From the NCBI RefSeq assembly GCF_036850765.1, contig NC_089490.1, forward strand, positions 386,274,558 to 386,338,557: DNA of 64,000 nt. The letters are read 5' to 3'. Each line of letters opens with the position of its first letter. Position 1 is the stretch's first letter. This document shows positions 12,290-23,874 of this stretch, in pieces. Below the pieces are notes generated by a model. The model worked only from the letters and a program-made list of their open reading frames with translations, made no database searches and was not told the origin of the DNA. The stretch comes from Saccopteryx bilineata (taxonomy: Eukaryota; Chordata; Mammalia; Chiroptera; Emballonuridae). A program made the position numbers and the translations under genes.

Positions 12290-12375
12290 ATTATAATAGT
12301 GAGCATTTTTATGTTCCAGGCACTGCTAAGAGCATTATCTCACTTAATACAGCATCCAATACGGTACAAGGAAAT
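12290..12375 (+). repeat. MIR SINE fragment
   Basis: Contains 'gttccaggcactgctaagagcattatctcacttaat', a short MIR-type 5' core. Confidence 0.6.
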
Positions 12376-13135
12376 GGAAAGTGATGAGGGATATGGGCGG
12401 GGCCCAAAGTACCTACTGGATGCTGAATCCTGAGCTACCTGACTTCAAAATGCACGTGCAGAACCGCTCGTGGCATCAAGAAACACTGAGTCCTTCTTCT
12501 CGTGTTAGGGAATGTAGGCTATTCAAAGGTGAATTTGAGTCTTTCACTTCAGGGAATCTCAGTCACAGTAAGATTATTGAACCTGAAAGAGATCCCGAAG
12601 ATGATCTAAGGAAACACGGAACGATGTAGAAATGGCAAAGACACGTCCCTCCTCTGTACCTCTCTCTAAGCACACAACACTCATCAATCACATATCAATC
12701 ACATGATGATCCTTGGCTTTAGAACCCTTTTCAATACAGCCTACTGGTCAACGGCTACTATTAGCTTAGTAATTCATTTCCCAACGAATATTTATCTAAA
12801 ATATATTATGGTCTAGGCACTAGGAAGGTAGAGGTGAGAAAGGCACAGGCTTCTGAATTTCTTCCAAATCACATCCTTATTGAGAATTTTCTATTATTCT
12901 CCTCCTACCCCACTTTAACTGTAATGTTATATATCTCACTTGACAAGTATCTTTTTCCTAGAAACAGTTTCCTGAGTGGCTTGTTCTTTTCTTCCTGTAG
13001 AGCAGTAGGTGATTACATCCACATTACAGATTAAGGCTAAGACCTGACTGAGCATTTTACTATAATTTATCCAAACGCTTCCTACTTTAGCTAAGAACTT
13101 GTGGAATGTCTCCAACTGTGGGTAGAGCAGACTAC
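12376..13135. other. Unique sequence, no gene seen
   Basis: An L2-like tail ('gaatatttatctaaaatatattatggtctaggcactagg') is visible near 12785-12825. Open frames here are below 85 codons with no recognisable domain. Confidence 0.4.
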
Positions 13136-13139
13136 CCTG

Positions 13140-13475
13140 TTTTATTGATGGTGTGGTGGGTCATATTCCTTGCTCCAGCCAATGGAACATTAGTAGACAT
13201 GATGGGAACAGCAGCTCTCAGTGTCCTGTTTTGCCTATGATTTGTCATGAGAAACACCTGCCTGGATAGCTGCTGGCCCAAGAAAAATGAAGAAACATGC
13301 AGAGCTGACCTGAACCCAATCCACCACTTGGAGCCAAGCCCAGCCCATTCCCAGCTGAGCCCAGCACAGTTATAGCCGAGCCGAAGATCTGTGAACAAGG
13401 ACTAAGTGTTTGTTGTTGTAAGCTACTGGGGTTTTAAAACCGCTTGTTGTGCAGTCAAAACTGAACAATACATCA
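13140..13475 (+). repeat. Degenerate mammalian repeat, possibly an LTR end
   Basis: Ends with 'aagtgtttgttgttgtaagctactggggttt', a pattern shared by several old LTR/DNA repeat 3' ends. The family is uncertain. An 88-codon reverse frame inside is not credible as a gene. Confidence 0.35.
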
Positions 13476-13734
13476 CTCTCATTCTCTTAGAACTCTTTAT
13501 ATTCTTTTCACTTCCACTTTTAGGCAGCTAATGCTTCTCACGTGTGGATTATACCTCACTAAGAAACAAGGTTTTATCTCTTTATGAGAGCTATCATGAT
13601 GAGACCACCATCAGTTTACCAAAAAAAAAATGTCACTTTAATATGTGGACACTGGCCTGTCCATTAGATGTACTCACTACCTACTTCTATACACATTTTC
13701 CAATATAAATAATTCAAATCAGAAGTTTAAAATT

Positions 13735-13963
13735 GCCTCACCTGTGGTGGTGCAGTGGATAAAGTGTCAACCTGGAACACTGAGGTCACCAGTTCAAAAC
13801 CCTGGGCTTGCCTGGTCAAGGCACATATGGGAGTTGATGCTTCCTGCTCCTCTCACCTTTTATCTCCCTTCTCTCTCCCTCTTTCTCTCTCTCTCACTCT
13901 CTCTCTCTCTCTCTCCCCCTCTCTCCCTCTCTCCTCTCTAACATGAATAAAATCTTTAAAAAA
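13735..13963 (+). mobile_element. tRNA-derived bat SINE (GCCTGACCTGTGGTGG short form)
   Basis: Starts gcctcacctgtggtggtgca and has a 'ggtcaaggcacatatgggagttgatgctt' middle. A long CT-rich stretch and an A-rich tail follow. Exact flanking target-site duplication AAGTTTAAAATT at 13723-13734 and 13964-13975. The B box is mutated (agttcaaaaccc). Confidence 0.92.
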
Positions 13964-13975
13964 AAGTTTAAAATT

Positions 13976-14577
13976 ACACACCACAAAGTTTAAGGTCAAG
14001 CAGGCAACAGTCAACGTATTATCAATCAGAATTAATCAGGAAAAGAATAATCACTACAGGTATTTAGAATAGGAAAGGCTTTTACTATAGGAAAATAGAG
14101 ACTTGCATAACTATTGGAAGGCTGCAGGATCAAAGGGCAGGAAGGCTGCTGTCAGAAAACCCAGAAGTGCAGAGATCACAGGGAAGCTACTACCAGTAGT
14201 TTCAGATACCTCCAGGGCCAAAGCAGCTGATTCTCAAGAGGATGCTCAAAAGTTGTGAACCAAACGTCTCCCTTGCCATCAGCAATTTCCACACTCCTGC
14301 CCAGAAGATAAAAGGTGGGTTATCTTCTATCCCACCTTCCAAATCTCACATAAGGGCCTCGCATTGATGGACCCTTAACTAAAATCCTGCAGACGAGGGA
14401 GTCCAGTTTCCAGGCTTACACCCTACAATACAGGGGAGAACTTATAAGGATTGGTATAAGACTCAGCATCAGCAAACAATATCTTTTTCCCATACCATGG
14501 ACTAGACACTCAGGGTTAAACAAAACAGATATAGCCTCTGCCTTTCTGGAGCACACAGTCCAGGGACAAGTTTGCTT
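13976..14577. other. Unique sequence, no gene seen
   Basis: Ordinary non-coding sequence between two SINEs. Confidence 0.4.
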
Positions 14578-14589
14578 AAAAGCTATTGA

Positions 14590-14998
14590 GCCTGATTGGG
14601 CAGTGGAACAGTGGATAGAATGTCAGACTGGGATGCAGAGGACCCAGGTTCAAAACCCCAAGGTCGCCAGCTTGAGTGCAGGCTCATCCGGCTTGAGCAC
14701 AGGCTCACCAGCTTGAGTGAGGGGATCATACACATGACCCCATGGTCACTAGCTTGAGCCCAAAGGTCGCTGGCTTGAGCCCAAGGTCGCTGGCTTGAGC
14801 CCAAGGTCTCTGGCTTGATCAAGGTGTCAGTCTGCTGTAGCCCACCAGTCAAGGCACATATGCGAAAGCAATCAATGAACAACTAAGGAGCCACAACAAA
14901 ACGAAGAACTGATGCTTCTTATCTCTCTGCCTTCCTTTCTGTCTGTCCCTATCTGTACTTCTCCCTGTCTCTCTCTGTCTCTGTCAAAAAAAAAAAAA
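14590..14998 (+). mobile_element. tRNA-derived bat SINE (GCCTGACC family, long form with internal repeats)
   Basis: Starts gcctgattgggcagtggaac and ends in poly(A). Flanked by near-identical duplications AAAAGCTATTGA (14578-14589) and AAAAGCAATTGA (14999-15010). The middle carries several tandem copies of a 'gcttgagcccaaggtcgctg' unit at about 14750-14820, so the internal repeat block is expanded compared with the copy at 23875. Confidence 0.9.
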
Positions 14999-15010
14999 AA
15001 AAGCAATTGA

Positions 15011-17862
15011 AATCTGGTGACTATCAAGGATAATTACAATATGCACAACAAAAAAACAGAGAGGGCATGATTCTTACCCTTCTAAGGAAATGGGCAGGGG
15101 GAGATCAGAGAACCTGTTTCTCATTCACGTCACTCACACATATGCGTGTGCACATGCACTGTGGAAAAACACTGCACACCGGGCATACGGAAGCCATCGT
15201 GTAGCCCTAAGGACAATGGCGAAGAGTGAAAGAAGTAGATGGAGTTCTAAAGTATTTGGGGTCTGTTACCACAAAAGCCCTTCTCATTAGTATAAACTGC
15301 CCTTAACCTAAAATTTAGTCTTAGGAGCAACATCAAGGCCTCAATTTATATTTTTTGAAAGTGTGAGCTTCCTAGGGTGCACTACAGGAGTCCGTGACTA
15401 AGCTGACTTCTGAGATTTCAGTTTAAAGACACCTGCTTTCTGCAAATGTATTAATGCAACCCAGGTGTCCCCTGCCAATCCTTATGTGGTGCTTTAAATT
15501 AAGCTTTTTTCTTTTTTTGGTATAGAGGGTTTCCCCTCATTCCTTTTCTCATGAATTACTTTGAGGCTTTGTACTTCCAAGAAGTCGTAAGGTGTGATAT
15601 GTTAATGAAAGCATTTCCAAATGGACAGTGGGTGGGTAGGCAGTGAATTAATTGGAAATTGCACAGTACTGTGCTTTAAGAAAATCCCTGCCGTTTCTAC
15701 ATTTCCCTGCCAAACAGTATTCTTATTATCCCAATAAAAAAAAAGCAGATATTGCAGAGCCACAAAACTTCAGTTTTATTTAACACCTCTTTCCCAACCC
15801 CCACCCCCAGAAATGCAGCAGCTACCCATGGTGAAACGGGGGACAAGGCTTGCATCTGCCAGGGTGTCTGTATAAGGATGTGGTTTAAAAGAGGTCTGGG
15901 CCTATTTCAAATCCATTTCCTTGAACACTCCTATGAACAAAGGGCAGCAGCCTTAACATTTACTGTGACAAAAAAAAAAAAGAAAAATAAAAAACTCAGC
16001 TTGGCTTAAGCAAAAGAGGAAATTTATAGTCTCCTGTTGCAAAGAAGCCTGGAGATTTCTAGCTTTGGGCATGCCTGGATCCAGGACTCACACACAGTGT
16101 CAGCAGGAATCCTTCTTTGAGCTCTGCTTCCTCCTGGGTTGTTCTAATATAAAGCAGATTCCTCTTAAGCAAGGGCAAGCCAGCAGCTCTGACAGTGCCA
16201 TGAAAGCCATAGAGCTGGAACTCAGAAGAACTCAAGTGGGTTCCTGACCCAATACTGTGTCTAAGGGAGTGGAGTACAACATTATAGGCAACTGAATACT
16301 GAACCTAATGTTCAATCAAGAGGCTGGAGCTAGAGATATAAACTTGAAAAATGTCAACAGAGGGATGGTGGTTAAAGCCATGGAGCTGCAATATTCAAAG
16401 AGTAGAGGTAGATGGTATGTAATTCTGCAGCAGCAAATGTTGTACATACAAAATAGTTTATATGATGATAGACGCCCATGCTGCATCTGTAATCTAAGTC
16501 ATAGATCTCACCTCTGCCAACCACCCTTACAGAGCCGTGAACACATATGCCACGGTCATACCTAGCAGATGAGTGAAAGGTCTACTGGGTTTTGTCACAA
16601 TTACTCCTTTTGAAAGAAAAAAACAGGTATATTCCCAAAAGATGGGGTTATACAAAGCAACGTGCCGAAACATTCCCAAATTCAACACTTCAACAAAGGA
16701 CTTTCCCAGAAACCAAAGAAAGGGAGAGAAAAATGTACAAAACGTCACGTGGCCTTGGAACGCCTGCATATTTGATCGGCAGCCATCTCCTCTCTGTCTC
16801 TGCATGCCTGACGCCCCTGCTCTCCCTGCCGACAGGTGAGATGTCCAGTGTGCAAGTCTGACTGGGGGTGGAGGACACCTGCTAGCCTAGAGGACAAGCC
16901 AGGTGGCTGCAGTCCTGGAACCAGCTTCTCCTGACATCTGGACTCGGTAATTAAACCTCTCCCAAGTGGACAGTTGTTTACATCAGTAAATGGTCAGAAG
17001 TCTATCTCCGGGCAGAAACTGTTCATTTCCAATAAGCATAAGAAATATTATATGGCATCTCTGAACATATCATTTCAGGGTAATGACACTGACTTTTATT
17101 TTAACATCAAAATGGGTGTGAGTGGGAAGGGCAAGTCAATGTGGAGTAAAGATAAACAGCACTAGGAGGTCAAGAATCCTAGGCCCTAGTCTCAAATCTG
17201 TCATGACTTGGCATGGACATGGGCAAGTTATGTGGAACAGCTTCTTAATTGAATTGTACTGAATATGAAGGGGGAGAGAAGGAATTTACAAGCTCACTCA
17301 TTCCACTTTCTCTATCTACAGATACAGAAAGCAAGGCTCAGCCCTTCCTGGGTTCTCTTTGGGGGATCAGCCTCTTACCAAACACATGTACGCTAGTCTG
17401 TCCTCTGTCATAAAATTTGAAAAACCTTGTTCCTGCACAAGCATCCTGCAATGCCAGTGGCTAGGTGGGTAAATATATTGTATTATAAAGTGAGGTGTTT
17501 ACAAGTTCATGTGCCTGCAGGTCTAAGTGTGTGTGTTATAATAGCGTTGATCAGAAACAAAGAAGATTATTCATCTGATTCACTTGGATCCACCCTCAGA
17601 GATCAAAGAAAGGAGTGACATTTATACATTCCCTTCAATCCCCAACAGTTGATCAGGCATGATAAACTGAATATGCTTGTCAAAATGTAAACATTTTACC
17701 TGGAAGAACTGATATTAACCTATGAATATCTACATACTCATTAGTGTCAGTGAGTCACAGAGCAGAGAGCTGTCCCTGCAGAAAAACAGGGTCTTAGAAG
17801 AAGGGATACAAGCCAGGCTAAGTTTAACAAATAGGTAAAAGAGTATTGGAACAAGAAAGCTA
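15011..17862. other. Unique sequence, no gene seen
   Basis: About 2.8 kb without a clear repeat or exon. Open frames of 60-92 codons occur on both strands with no recognisable domain. The densest overlap is at 16527-16878, where several frames are open at once; that reflects few AT stops rather than coding. A-runs lie at 15737 and 15969. Confidence 0.4.
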
Positions 17863-19345
17863 AAGGAGATCCAAGATGGTGGAGTAGGTGGATGCTGCAC
17901 TCACCTCCTCCCAGGACCAAACTGGAATTACAACTAAAGTACAGAGCAATCAACCTGAATAACCAACTGAAGACTAGCTGAAGAGGAGTCAGACAACCAT
18001 GGCTTTGCAGGAGAAGCCACACTGAGACTGGTAGGAAGGGTAGAGACCTGAAAAGGGCTGGCCCCTCTCCACAGGTGGCAGCTGAGATTCCTGAGGGATA
18101 CCTCCACTGCAAAGGTCCTCCCTGAGAAACATAGGGTCTGAACCCCAAGTCAGGCTCCCCATCCCAGAGCATTAGAGCTGGGAAGAGGTGCCCACATGAC
18201 ATCTGCCTCTGAAAATCAACAGAAATTCTGTCCACTAGGGAGAGACAGGAGCGTGCTAGAGACACAGTCACCCTCTTAAAGGATCAATGCAAGATTTTGT
18301 TCACAGCCACTCTGGGCTCTGGTACGGAGAGTGTGGAGTGAACTACAGTGTGTAAGGAGAGACTGGGGTTGTGGCTCTGGGGAAAGAGCTGAAGGGACAG
18401 TCACCAGGATCCCTGTGCCAAGTCACTCTCCCAAAACCACAGACACCATCTTCCTTGAGTGAAGTATTCTTCTCCATATGGCATCAGCCTCGGGGAATGC
18501 AACTGCCCTACCCTCTGGATTCCGTTGCCCCGCAATGCAGAGCTTGTGGCCTGCTGAGGAGTCAGCTGCCTGGCTGTAGTAATAGGGTGTAAATAGTCCA
18601 GGCAGACTCAGAGGATGTCAGTGACTGAGTTGTGTGGCTTTGGGGTAGAAACCAATTCCGCCCACTTTCCTGTGAACCTGATTGATGCCTCCCCTTTATG
18701 GGATATCCTCTAGCTCCACGCTCCTGACTCCTAATGACTCCGCCCTGCCAAAGTCTGGGCAGAATCTGGAACAGACTGAGTTGTGGGGCTCTGAGATAGA
18801 GACTACTCCTCCCACCTTCTCCTAAGCCCAACCAGCACCTCCCCTTTACAGGAGAGCCACTAGTCCCGTTTTCCTAACTCCCAGAGTCTGGGACAGAATG
18901 AGTTGTGTGGAACTAGGATGGGGGCAAATTTTGCCTCATACACCCACCCAGTACAGAACCCTGCCTGCACATAGCCAATCTTGGTCTTTTGGGGCCTGAT
19001 AAACTCTGCTGTCCTCACCCTGACAATTCCCTGAGACCCGGCACCAGCACAGAACCACAGAGGTGTGTGAGTACCCTGCAGGTGGCAGTTAGATTTGTTA
19101 TACCCTGGGACATTTGGTGAACAGACTCAGACCCAGGACTGGCACCAAGTTGGAACCGGTATCAATCTGGTGAACACCATTTGCTCATACCTGGTGCCTC
19201 AGAACCTACCCCATTTAACTCAACTACCACCAGAGACTCTTTCAGTAACTAAGCCTAACAGGCAGCCAGTAAGTAGAGGGAAGCTGAGATGTATCTTAGG
19301 TGACGGGACTGTTGCTACCTGCCTCCAGGCCCAGTGCTGGTAAAA
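17863..19345 (+). mobile_element. Isolated L1 5'UTR
   Basis: Begins gagatccaagatggtggagt, the L1 5' start with a YY1-type CCAAGATGG core. It continues with the 'ggaccaaactggaattacaactaaagt' sequence typical of L1 5'UTRs in Laurasiatherian mammals. About 1.5 kb of moderately GC-rich 5'UTR follows, but no ORF1 or ORF2. This is the opposite of the usual 5' truncation, so the body was probably lost by deletion. A 174-codon antisense frame at 17747-18271 lies over its start and is not credible as a gene. Confidence 0.65.
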
Positions 19346-19389
19346 ACCATCTTTTGTGTGCAGCGTGGTCCTTCCTGGGTATATTCAAG

Positions 19390-20105
19390 CCCAGCAGAGG
19401 CAGCCACGAACTGGGTGGCTTAAAACAACAGAAATTTATTTTCTCTGAAGTCTGAAATCAAGGAGTTCACAGGGCCACATTTTTCCTGGAGGGTCTAGAA
19501 AAAAAAAATCTGTTCTTTCAGCTTCTGGTGGCTCTAGGCCAGGGGTCCCCAAACTACGGCCCGAGGGCTGCATGCGACCCCCTGAGGCCATTTATCCACC
19601 CCCACCACACTTCTGGAAGGGCACCTCTTTCATTGGTGGTCAATGAGAGGAGCATAGTTCCCATTGAAATACTGGTCAGTTTGTTGATTTAAATTTACTT
19701 GTTCTTTATTTTAAATATTGTATTTGTTCCCGTTTTGGTTTTTTACTTTAAAATAAGATATGTGCAGTGTGCATAGGGATTTGTTCATAGTGTTTTTTAT
19801 AGTCTGGCCCTCCAACAGTCTGAGGGACAGTGAACTGGTCCCCTGTGTAAAAAGTTCGGGGACACCTGCTCTAGACATTCCTTGACTTATGGCCAGATCG
19901 CTTCAATCTCTGCCTCTGCGGTCGCACTTCCTTCTCCTCTTCTGTCCCTTCCCTCTTAGAAGAGTCCTATGGTGCCATTTAGGGTCCACCTGGTAATCCA
20001 AGGTGATCTCCTCATCTCATCATCTTTAAATTAATCACTTCTGCAAAATTCCTTTTTCCAAATAAGGTAACATTCACAGGTTCCAGGAGTCTAACACAGG
20101 TAGCT
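19390..20105 (-). mobile_element. MaLR-type LTR (MLT1-like), split by a hAT element
   Basis: On the minus strand the sequence follows an MLT1-like LTR: 'ggaacctgtgaatgttacctta', the 'gatgagatgaggagatcacc' block, 'ggaatgtctag', 'ccagaagctgaaag', 'tgatttcagacttc' and 'aataaatttctgttgttttaagccaccc'. The LTR is interrupted at 19540-19868 by a younger DNA transposon, and the two halves join across that insertion. Confidence 0.7.
19540..19868. mobile_element. Non-autonomous hAT DNA transposon, 329 bp
   Basis: Terminal inverted repeats CAGGGGTCCCCAAACT (left) and CAGGTGTCCCCGAACT (reverse complement of the right end) match at 14 of 16 positions. The flanking 8-bp duplication is CTCTAGGC (19532-19539) and CTCTAGAC (19869-19876). 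TIRs of CAG...CTG form with 8-bp duplications define the hAT superfamily. No transposase frame is present, so it needs an enzyme in trans. The family resembles the Charlie-like hATs shared by bats and some other vertebrates. Confidence 0.9.
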
Positions 20106-20285
20106 TTCCTTTGGGGGGGGGGCAATGAAGCATTCTCTTTTGTGGGGGGCCAGTGAAGCAGTTTTTGGCTTACCACAGGCAGTAATGGTTCCTCACTATA
20201 GGGGGACCCCACTCACTTATAAAAAAAATAGATGTTTGCTAAATGAAATCATTATTGACAGGATATTTTTAAAAATAAAAAAAAT

Positions 20286-20690
20286 GCCCTGGCCAGTTGG
20301 CTCAGCAGTAGAGCGTCGGCCTGGCGTGCGGGGGACCCGGGGTTCGATTCCCGGCCAGGGCACATAGGAGAAGCACCTATTTGCTTCTCCACCCCCCCCT
20401 TCTTCTCTGTCTCTCTCTTCCCCTCCTGCAGCCAAGGCTCCATTGGAGCAAAGATGGCCCGGGCGCTGGGGATGGCTCCTTGGCCTCTGCCCCAGGTGCT
20501 AGAGTGGCTCTGGTCACGGCAGAGCGACGCCCCGGAGGGGCAGAGCATCGCCCCCTGGTGGGCAGAGCTTCGCCCCTGGTGGGTGTGCCGGGTGGATCCC
20601 GGTCGGACGCATGCAGGAGTCTGTCTGTCTCTCCCCGTTTCCAGCTTCAGAAAAATACAAATAAATAAATAAATAAATAAAACAAAAATA
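20286..20690 (+). mobile_element. tRNA-derived bat SINE (GCCCTGGCC family), full length
   Basis: Starts gccctggccagttggctcag, with A box TTGGCTCAGCAG and a B box of GGTTCGATTCC. A CT-rich linker follows, then the 'ggctccattggagcaaagatgg' body and an 'aaaatacaaataaataaat' tail. High CpG retention suggests a fairly young copy. The forward and reverse open frames across it (20252-20731, 20381-20668) are SINE sequence. Confidence 0.93.
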
Positions 20691-20699
20691 AATAAAAGC

Positions 20700-21770
20700 C
20701 CTTTTCTGCTATTGGTACTTCCCAAACCCAAATTTCACACTGTTTCAAAATATCTTTATTATGTTATGTTTTGTTACATAGATTTGAATAATATGCTTTT
20801 ACATAGATTTGAAAGCTTGCACACCTGAAGTGAGCAGCCCACCCCTTTCCCTGATCTCCAGGCAGGTCACCTTTCTCACAGACTGAGGCTGTGAGGCCGG
20901 GGCCGCCGCAGTGTCAGCAGACTTCCAAGAATACTGAAGGGGACTGAGCATGACGCCAATTCACAGCTTTCCAAACGTGCTGCTGATTGTTGGTTGCCTT
21001 TGATCAAGAGAAACAGCAGCGTTCTGTAGGTGTTCGAAAGCCAGTCTACCCCGACCTTTCTTGCAATCAAGTCTGCTGTGGACTTTATAAAAAGAGTGTG
21101 TGCAGAGTAAGGCTCTGACACAAGGCAAGACACAAATCCCAAAGCTGGTGGCAGCCACTGGACAAATAGCAGCAGTAATACAGCAGCCCAGAGGCACCCA
21201 CCAGACAGCAAGCCCAACTCCAAATACAAACCGGAACAGGGAGATGGAAATGGCATCTTCTCTAAGGATAAAAGGTATTAAGTCCAATGGCAGATGGAAC
21301 ATGGCCTTACACTAATCCCCGCTCCATAATTAAATTCCACAACATGGCAGCGAAGGAAGATGGTATTCAAAAATAGCATGTGCCTTCTAGAGGTTTTTCC
21401 CACAGAGGCTTTTATTCTCTAATCCACTGGGCTTATAGCCTAGGGGATGAAAACCCTGGTGAGGCCACTATCTAATAGCTCTACAGAGGAGACCAGAATG
21501 AGCAGCTGCGGCTTTTATATCCCCTGGGGGAGGTCCAGCCCGTAAGTAGATTTCCTTTCTTCTAGGCTCCTTCAGCTGTAGGAGGAGTTTGTTGATGAGG
21601 GGGCAGTCACAGATATGGAGCAGTTCTGGCAGCAAAAAGAACTGCCCACCGGCCTAAATCAATACACCTCCCAGCTACTGTGCATCTTAAAGCTGCACCA
21701 GAGAGATGATTAAAGACAAGGGTCATTAATGTGTCCCCGTCAATTCTCCAGCGTTGCACACAGTGGCAGC
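20700..21770. other. Unique sequence; candidate regulatory block
   Basis: No repeat recognised. Positions 20860-21310 are GC-balanced and retain several CpGs. They include CCTTTGATCAAG at 20997-21008, a textbook TCF/LEF site. At 21440-21770 a compact unique stretch contains 'agatgattaaagacaagggtcattaatg'. Both could be conserved non-coding elements, but no alignment is available. Reverse frames of 113-126 codons here have no domain. Confidence 0.35.
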
Positions 21771-21774
21771 ACGA

Positions 21775-22010
21775 CAGACTGCTTGGGGAACTAGACTCGG
21801 AGTCAGCTGAATCTCCATGGTTGTCTAGCTCTACAGCTGACTGCTATGTGATCTTAGGGAAGTCACTAACCCTCTCTAAGATATGGGGGGTCTTCTTCAT
21901 CCATGACTAAAGATTATAATATTTTTTACATCAGAGAAGTATAGTAAGAATAAGTGATACACTAACGAGGCAATTAGCTCGTAGGATGGCACATGGTAAA
22001 AGCGTCAATA
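21775..22010 (+). repeat. MIR SINE fragment
   Basis: Contains 'gactcggagtcagctgaat', 'ctgctatgtgatcttagggaagtcactaaccctctctaag' and a terminal 'agcgtcaataaacat', in the MIR order. Confidence 0.7.
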
Positions 22011-22780
22011 AACATTAGTCACTTTTAAGATAATACTGATGAAATGGATAGAATGTATTATGTGGCTAACAGGAGCACACATGGAAGGTTATCATGCATA
22101 CAAACTCACAGAGGAAGAAAGAGGGGGCAGCAGTGCTCAGAGCTTTTATTTTGTTGCCTCAGGTTTGGGGGATGCTTGCTCCTCTACTGGGTCACAGGTC
22201 ACGGCAAGCAAGGAAGGGGCACAGAGACCACATGACTGTCACACAGGGCAAGCTGGCACTCACACGCAGGAGCTCAGCAGCAGGGTGGGGCACACGTTCC
22301 CCGTTCTCTCAGCAGCCCACGACCTGCTAGCCTCAGGCACAGCTGGACACATCACCATTTGTACTCCAGGAAATGAACCCCTTCCCTGCCGCTTTCTCTT
22401 TTTACAGGCGTTTCAAGGAAGCCACTTTCCAAGTCTTTAAAAAAAAGAACAGTATGAGTTGAGGCACCAGCTACTGAGCAGAGCTGCACAACAGAGATGA
22501 AAACCCCGCGGACGGCACCTGTGGGAAGTAAGGGCACAGCCGCCCCGTCCGACCGACCCCAACCGTAAGGGGACCACACTTCCCAGGTGCCGCCTCTATG
22601 GGCAACCTTGTGAGAACCGTCCGGCCCATCCAGGGAACGATCCTGTCTGTATCCCCATAGTCTTTCTTCAGGTGATCAAACGTGGATTCATCGAACACCT
22701 ATTCTGGTCTGCAGAGAGGTGCAGGCCATCACCCCAGTTAGACGTCTGCTGAACTTTGGAATTCAGCAGTCAGAGCTTCA
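22011..22780. other. Unique sequence with a small CpG-rich patch
   Basis: Positions about 22500-22640 are locally CpG-rich ('cccgcggacgg', 'cgccccgtccgaccgacc') without a recognised repeat. The several 60-130 codon frames in this area overlap each other on both strands and show no domain. Confidence 0.35.
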
Positions 22781-22784
22781 AACG

Positions 22785-22945
22785 ACAGCTTCACCGCTGC
22801 TTAACTCGGTGATTTGGGGCCATTCAAGACAGCCTCTCTAGAACTCAGTTTCCATAGCTGCAAAAGGATGATAAAAATTGTATTTATAATCATAGCATTG
22901 TTTGGAGGATTATATGATACAATGTGCTAAAAGCTCTTAACAGCC
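22785..22945 (+). repeat. MIR SINE fragment
   Basis: Contains 'cagcttcaccgctgcttaactcggtgatttgggg', 'cctctctagaactcagtttcc' and 'gtttggaggattatatgatacaatgtgctaaaagc' in MIR order. Confidence 0.7.
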
Positions 22946-23335
22946 GGCCTGGCTCGTGACAGTGACTCAACCACACTGGACTCCGCGCTGAATGTTTCAA
23001 GTGCTAGACCAGGTCTCTTCAAATCAAGTTGATACTTAGGGTTCAACAATGTACCTGTGTGGGAAAAAATCCTATCATTTTCTTCCAAACTACAAAATAT
23101 TTACAGTTGAAGATGAAGGTCTGAAGATAAAAGATCTCCTTTGACTTTTCCTCTCCAACCGCAAAACCTTAGTCAGAGTTGGTAACCGCTATTATAAAGA
23201 CTTCCCTCCCACTGTGTGACTGCTGTGGTTGCTCTGGTCCCCATCCAACATTCCACTCCATGGAATTCCATCCTCTATTCCGTACCCCAGTTCTTCTGAT
23301 CTTCCTATTTGGCCAGTACGTCTCACCTGACCTAT
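22946..23335. other. Unique sequence, no gene seen
   Basis: No recognisable repeat or exon. Confidence 0.4.
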
Positions 23336-23339
23336 TTCT

Positions 23340-23515
23340 GGGAGTATCTTTTTATTCAGTCATTCATTCTTTTCACAAATACTGACCCATCCAACTCTAA
23401 CAGACCTACACTATTCCAAGCCTGGAGATAGAATAATGAGCAAGATGGGCAGGGTCTTTCCCCTCAGAAAAGCTATAATCTCTGAAGGGAGGCAGGCAAA
23501 TAAAATAGTAAAGCC
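23340..23515 (+). repeat. L2/MIR-type tail fragment
   Basis: Contains 'ttcagtcattcattcttttcacaaatactga', 'ctattccaagcctggagatagaataatgagcaagatgg' and 'gaaaagctataatctctgaagggaggcaggcaaa', the usual order of an L2 tail. Confidence 0.5.
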
Positions 23516-23543
23516 AGTACCTGGTTAAGAGTAAGGGTAGTTC

Positions 23544-23732
23544 GCCTGACCTGTGGTGGCGCAGTGGATAAAGCGTCGACCTGAAACACTGAGGTTGCTG
23601 GTAGGAAACCCTGCGCTTGTCTGGTCAAGGCACATATGGGAGTTGATGCTTTTTGCTCCTCCCCCCTTTCTCTCTCTTTCTCTCTCTCTCTCTTTCCTCT
23701 CTAAAAAAATGAATAAATAAATAATAATAAAT
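23544..23732 (+). mobile_element. tRNA-derived bat SINE (GCCTGACCTGTGGTGG short form)
   Basis: Starts gcctgacctgtggtggcgca. A CT-rich run and an AAT-rich tail end it. Flanked by GAGTAAGGGTAGTTC (23529-23543) and GAGTAAGAGTAGTTC (23733-23747), one mismatch in 15. The B box is damaged (gctggtaggaaaccc). Confidence 0.93.
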
Positions 23733-23874
23733 GAGTAAGAGTAGTTCAAAGCAGGAGCAAATAACCTAGTCTTGAAGGAGTGGATACGGTTGATCAAGGA
23801 AATCTTCTAAGTAAAAGTGACATTTAAGAAAGCTCAGGAATTGCCCAGGGAAATAAAAAGTGAAGAGTATTTCA

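Noticed and set aside
14750..14820. CRISPR-like repeat array
   Set aside because: Short repeats without unique spacers, inside a eukaryotic SINE.
17747..18271. 174-codon reverse frame
   Set aside because: Overlaps the antisense of an L1 5'UTR; repeat-derived with no domain.
20286..20361. tRNA gene
   Set aside because: The tRNA-like head with A and B boxes is part of a 400-bp SINE that recurs in the window; it does not fold as an isolated tRNA with its own terminator.
20252..20731. Long frames on both strands
   Set aside because: All are translations of a SINE; similar frames recur at 51512-51930, 59403-59849 and 61781-62235 for the same reason.
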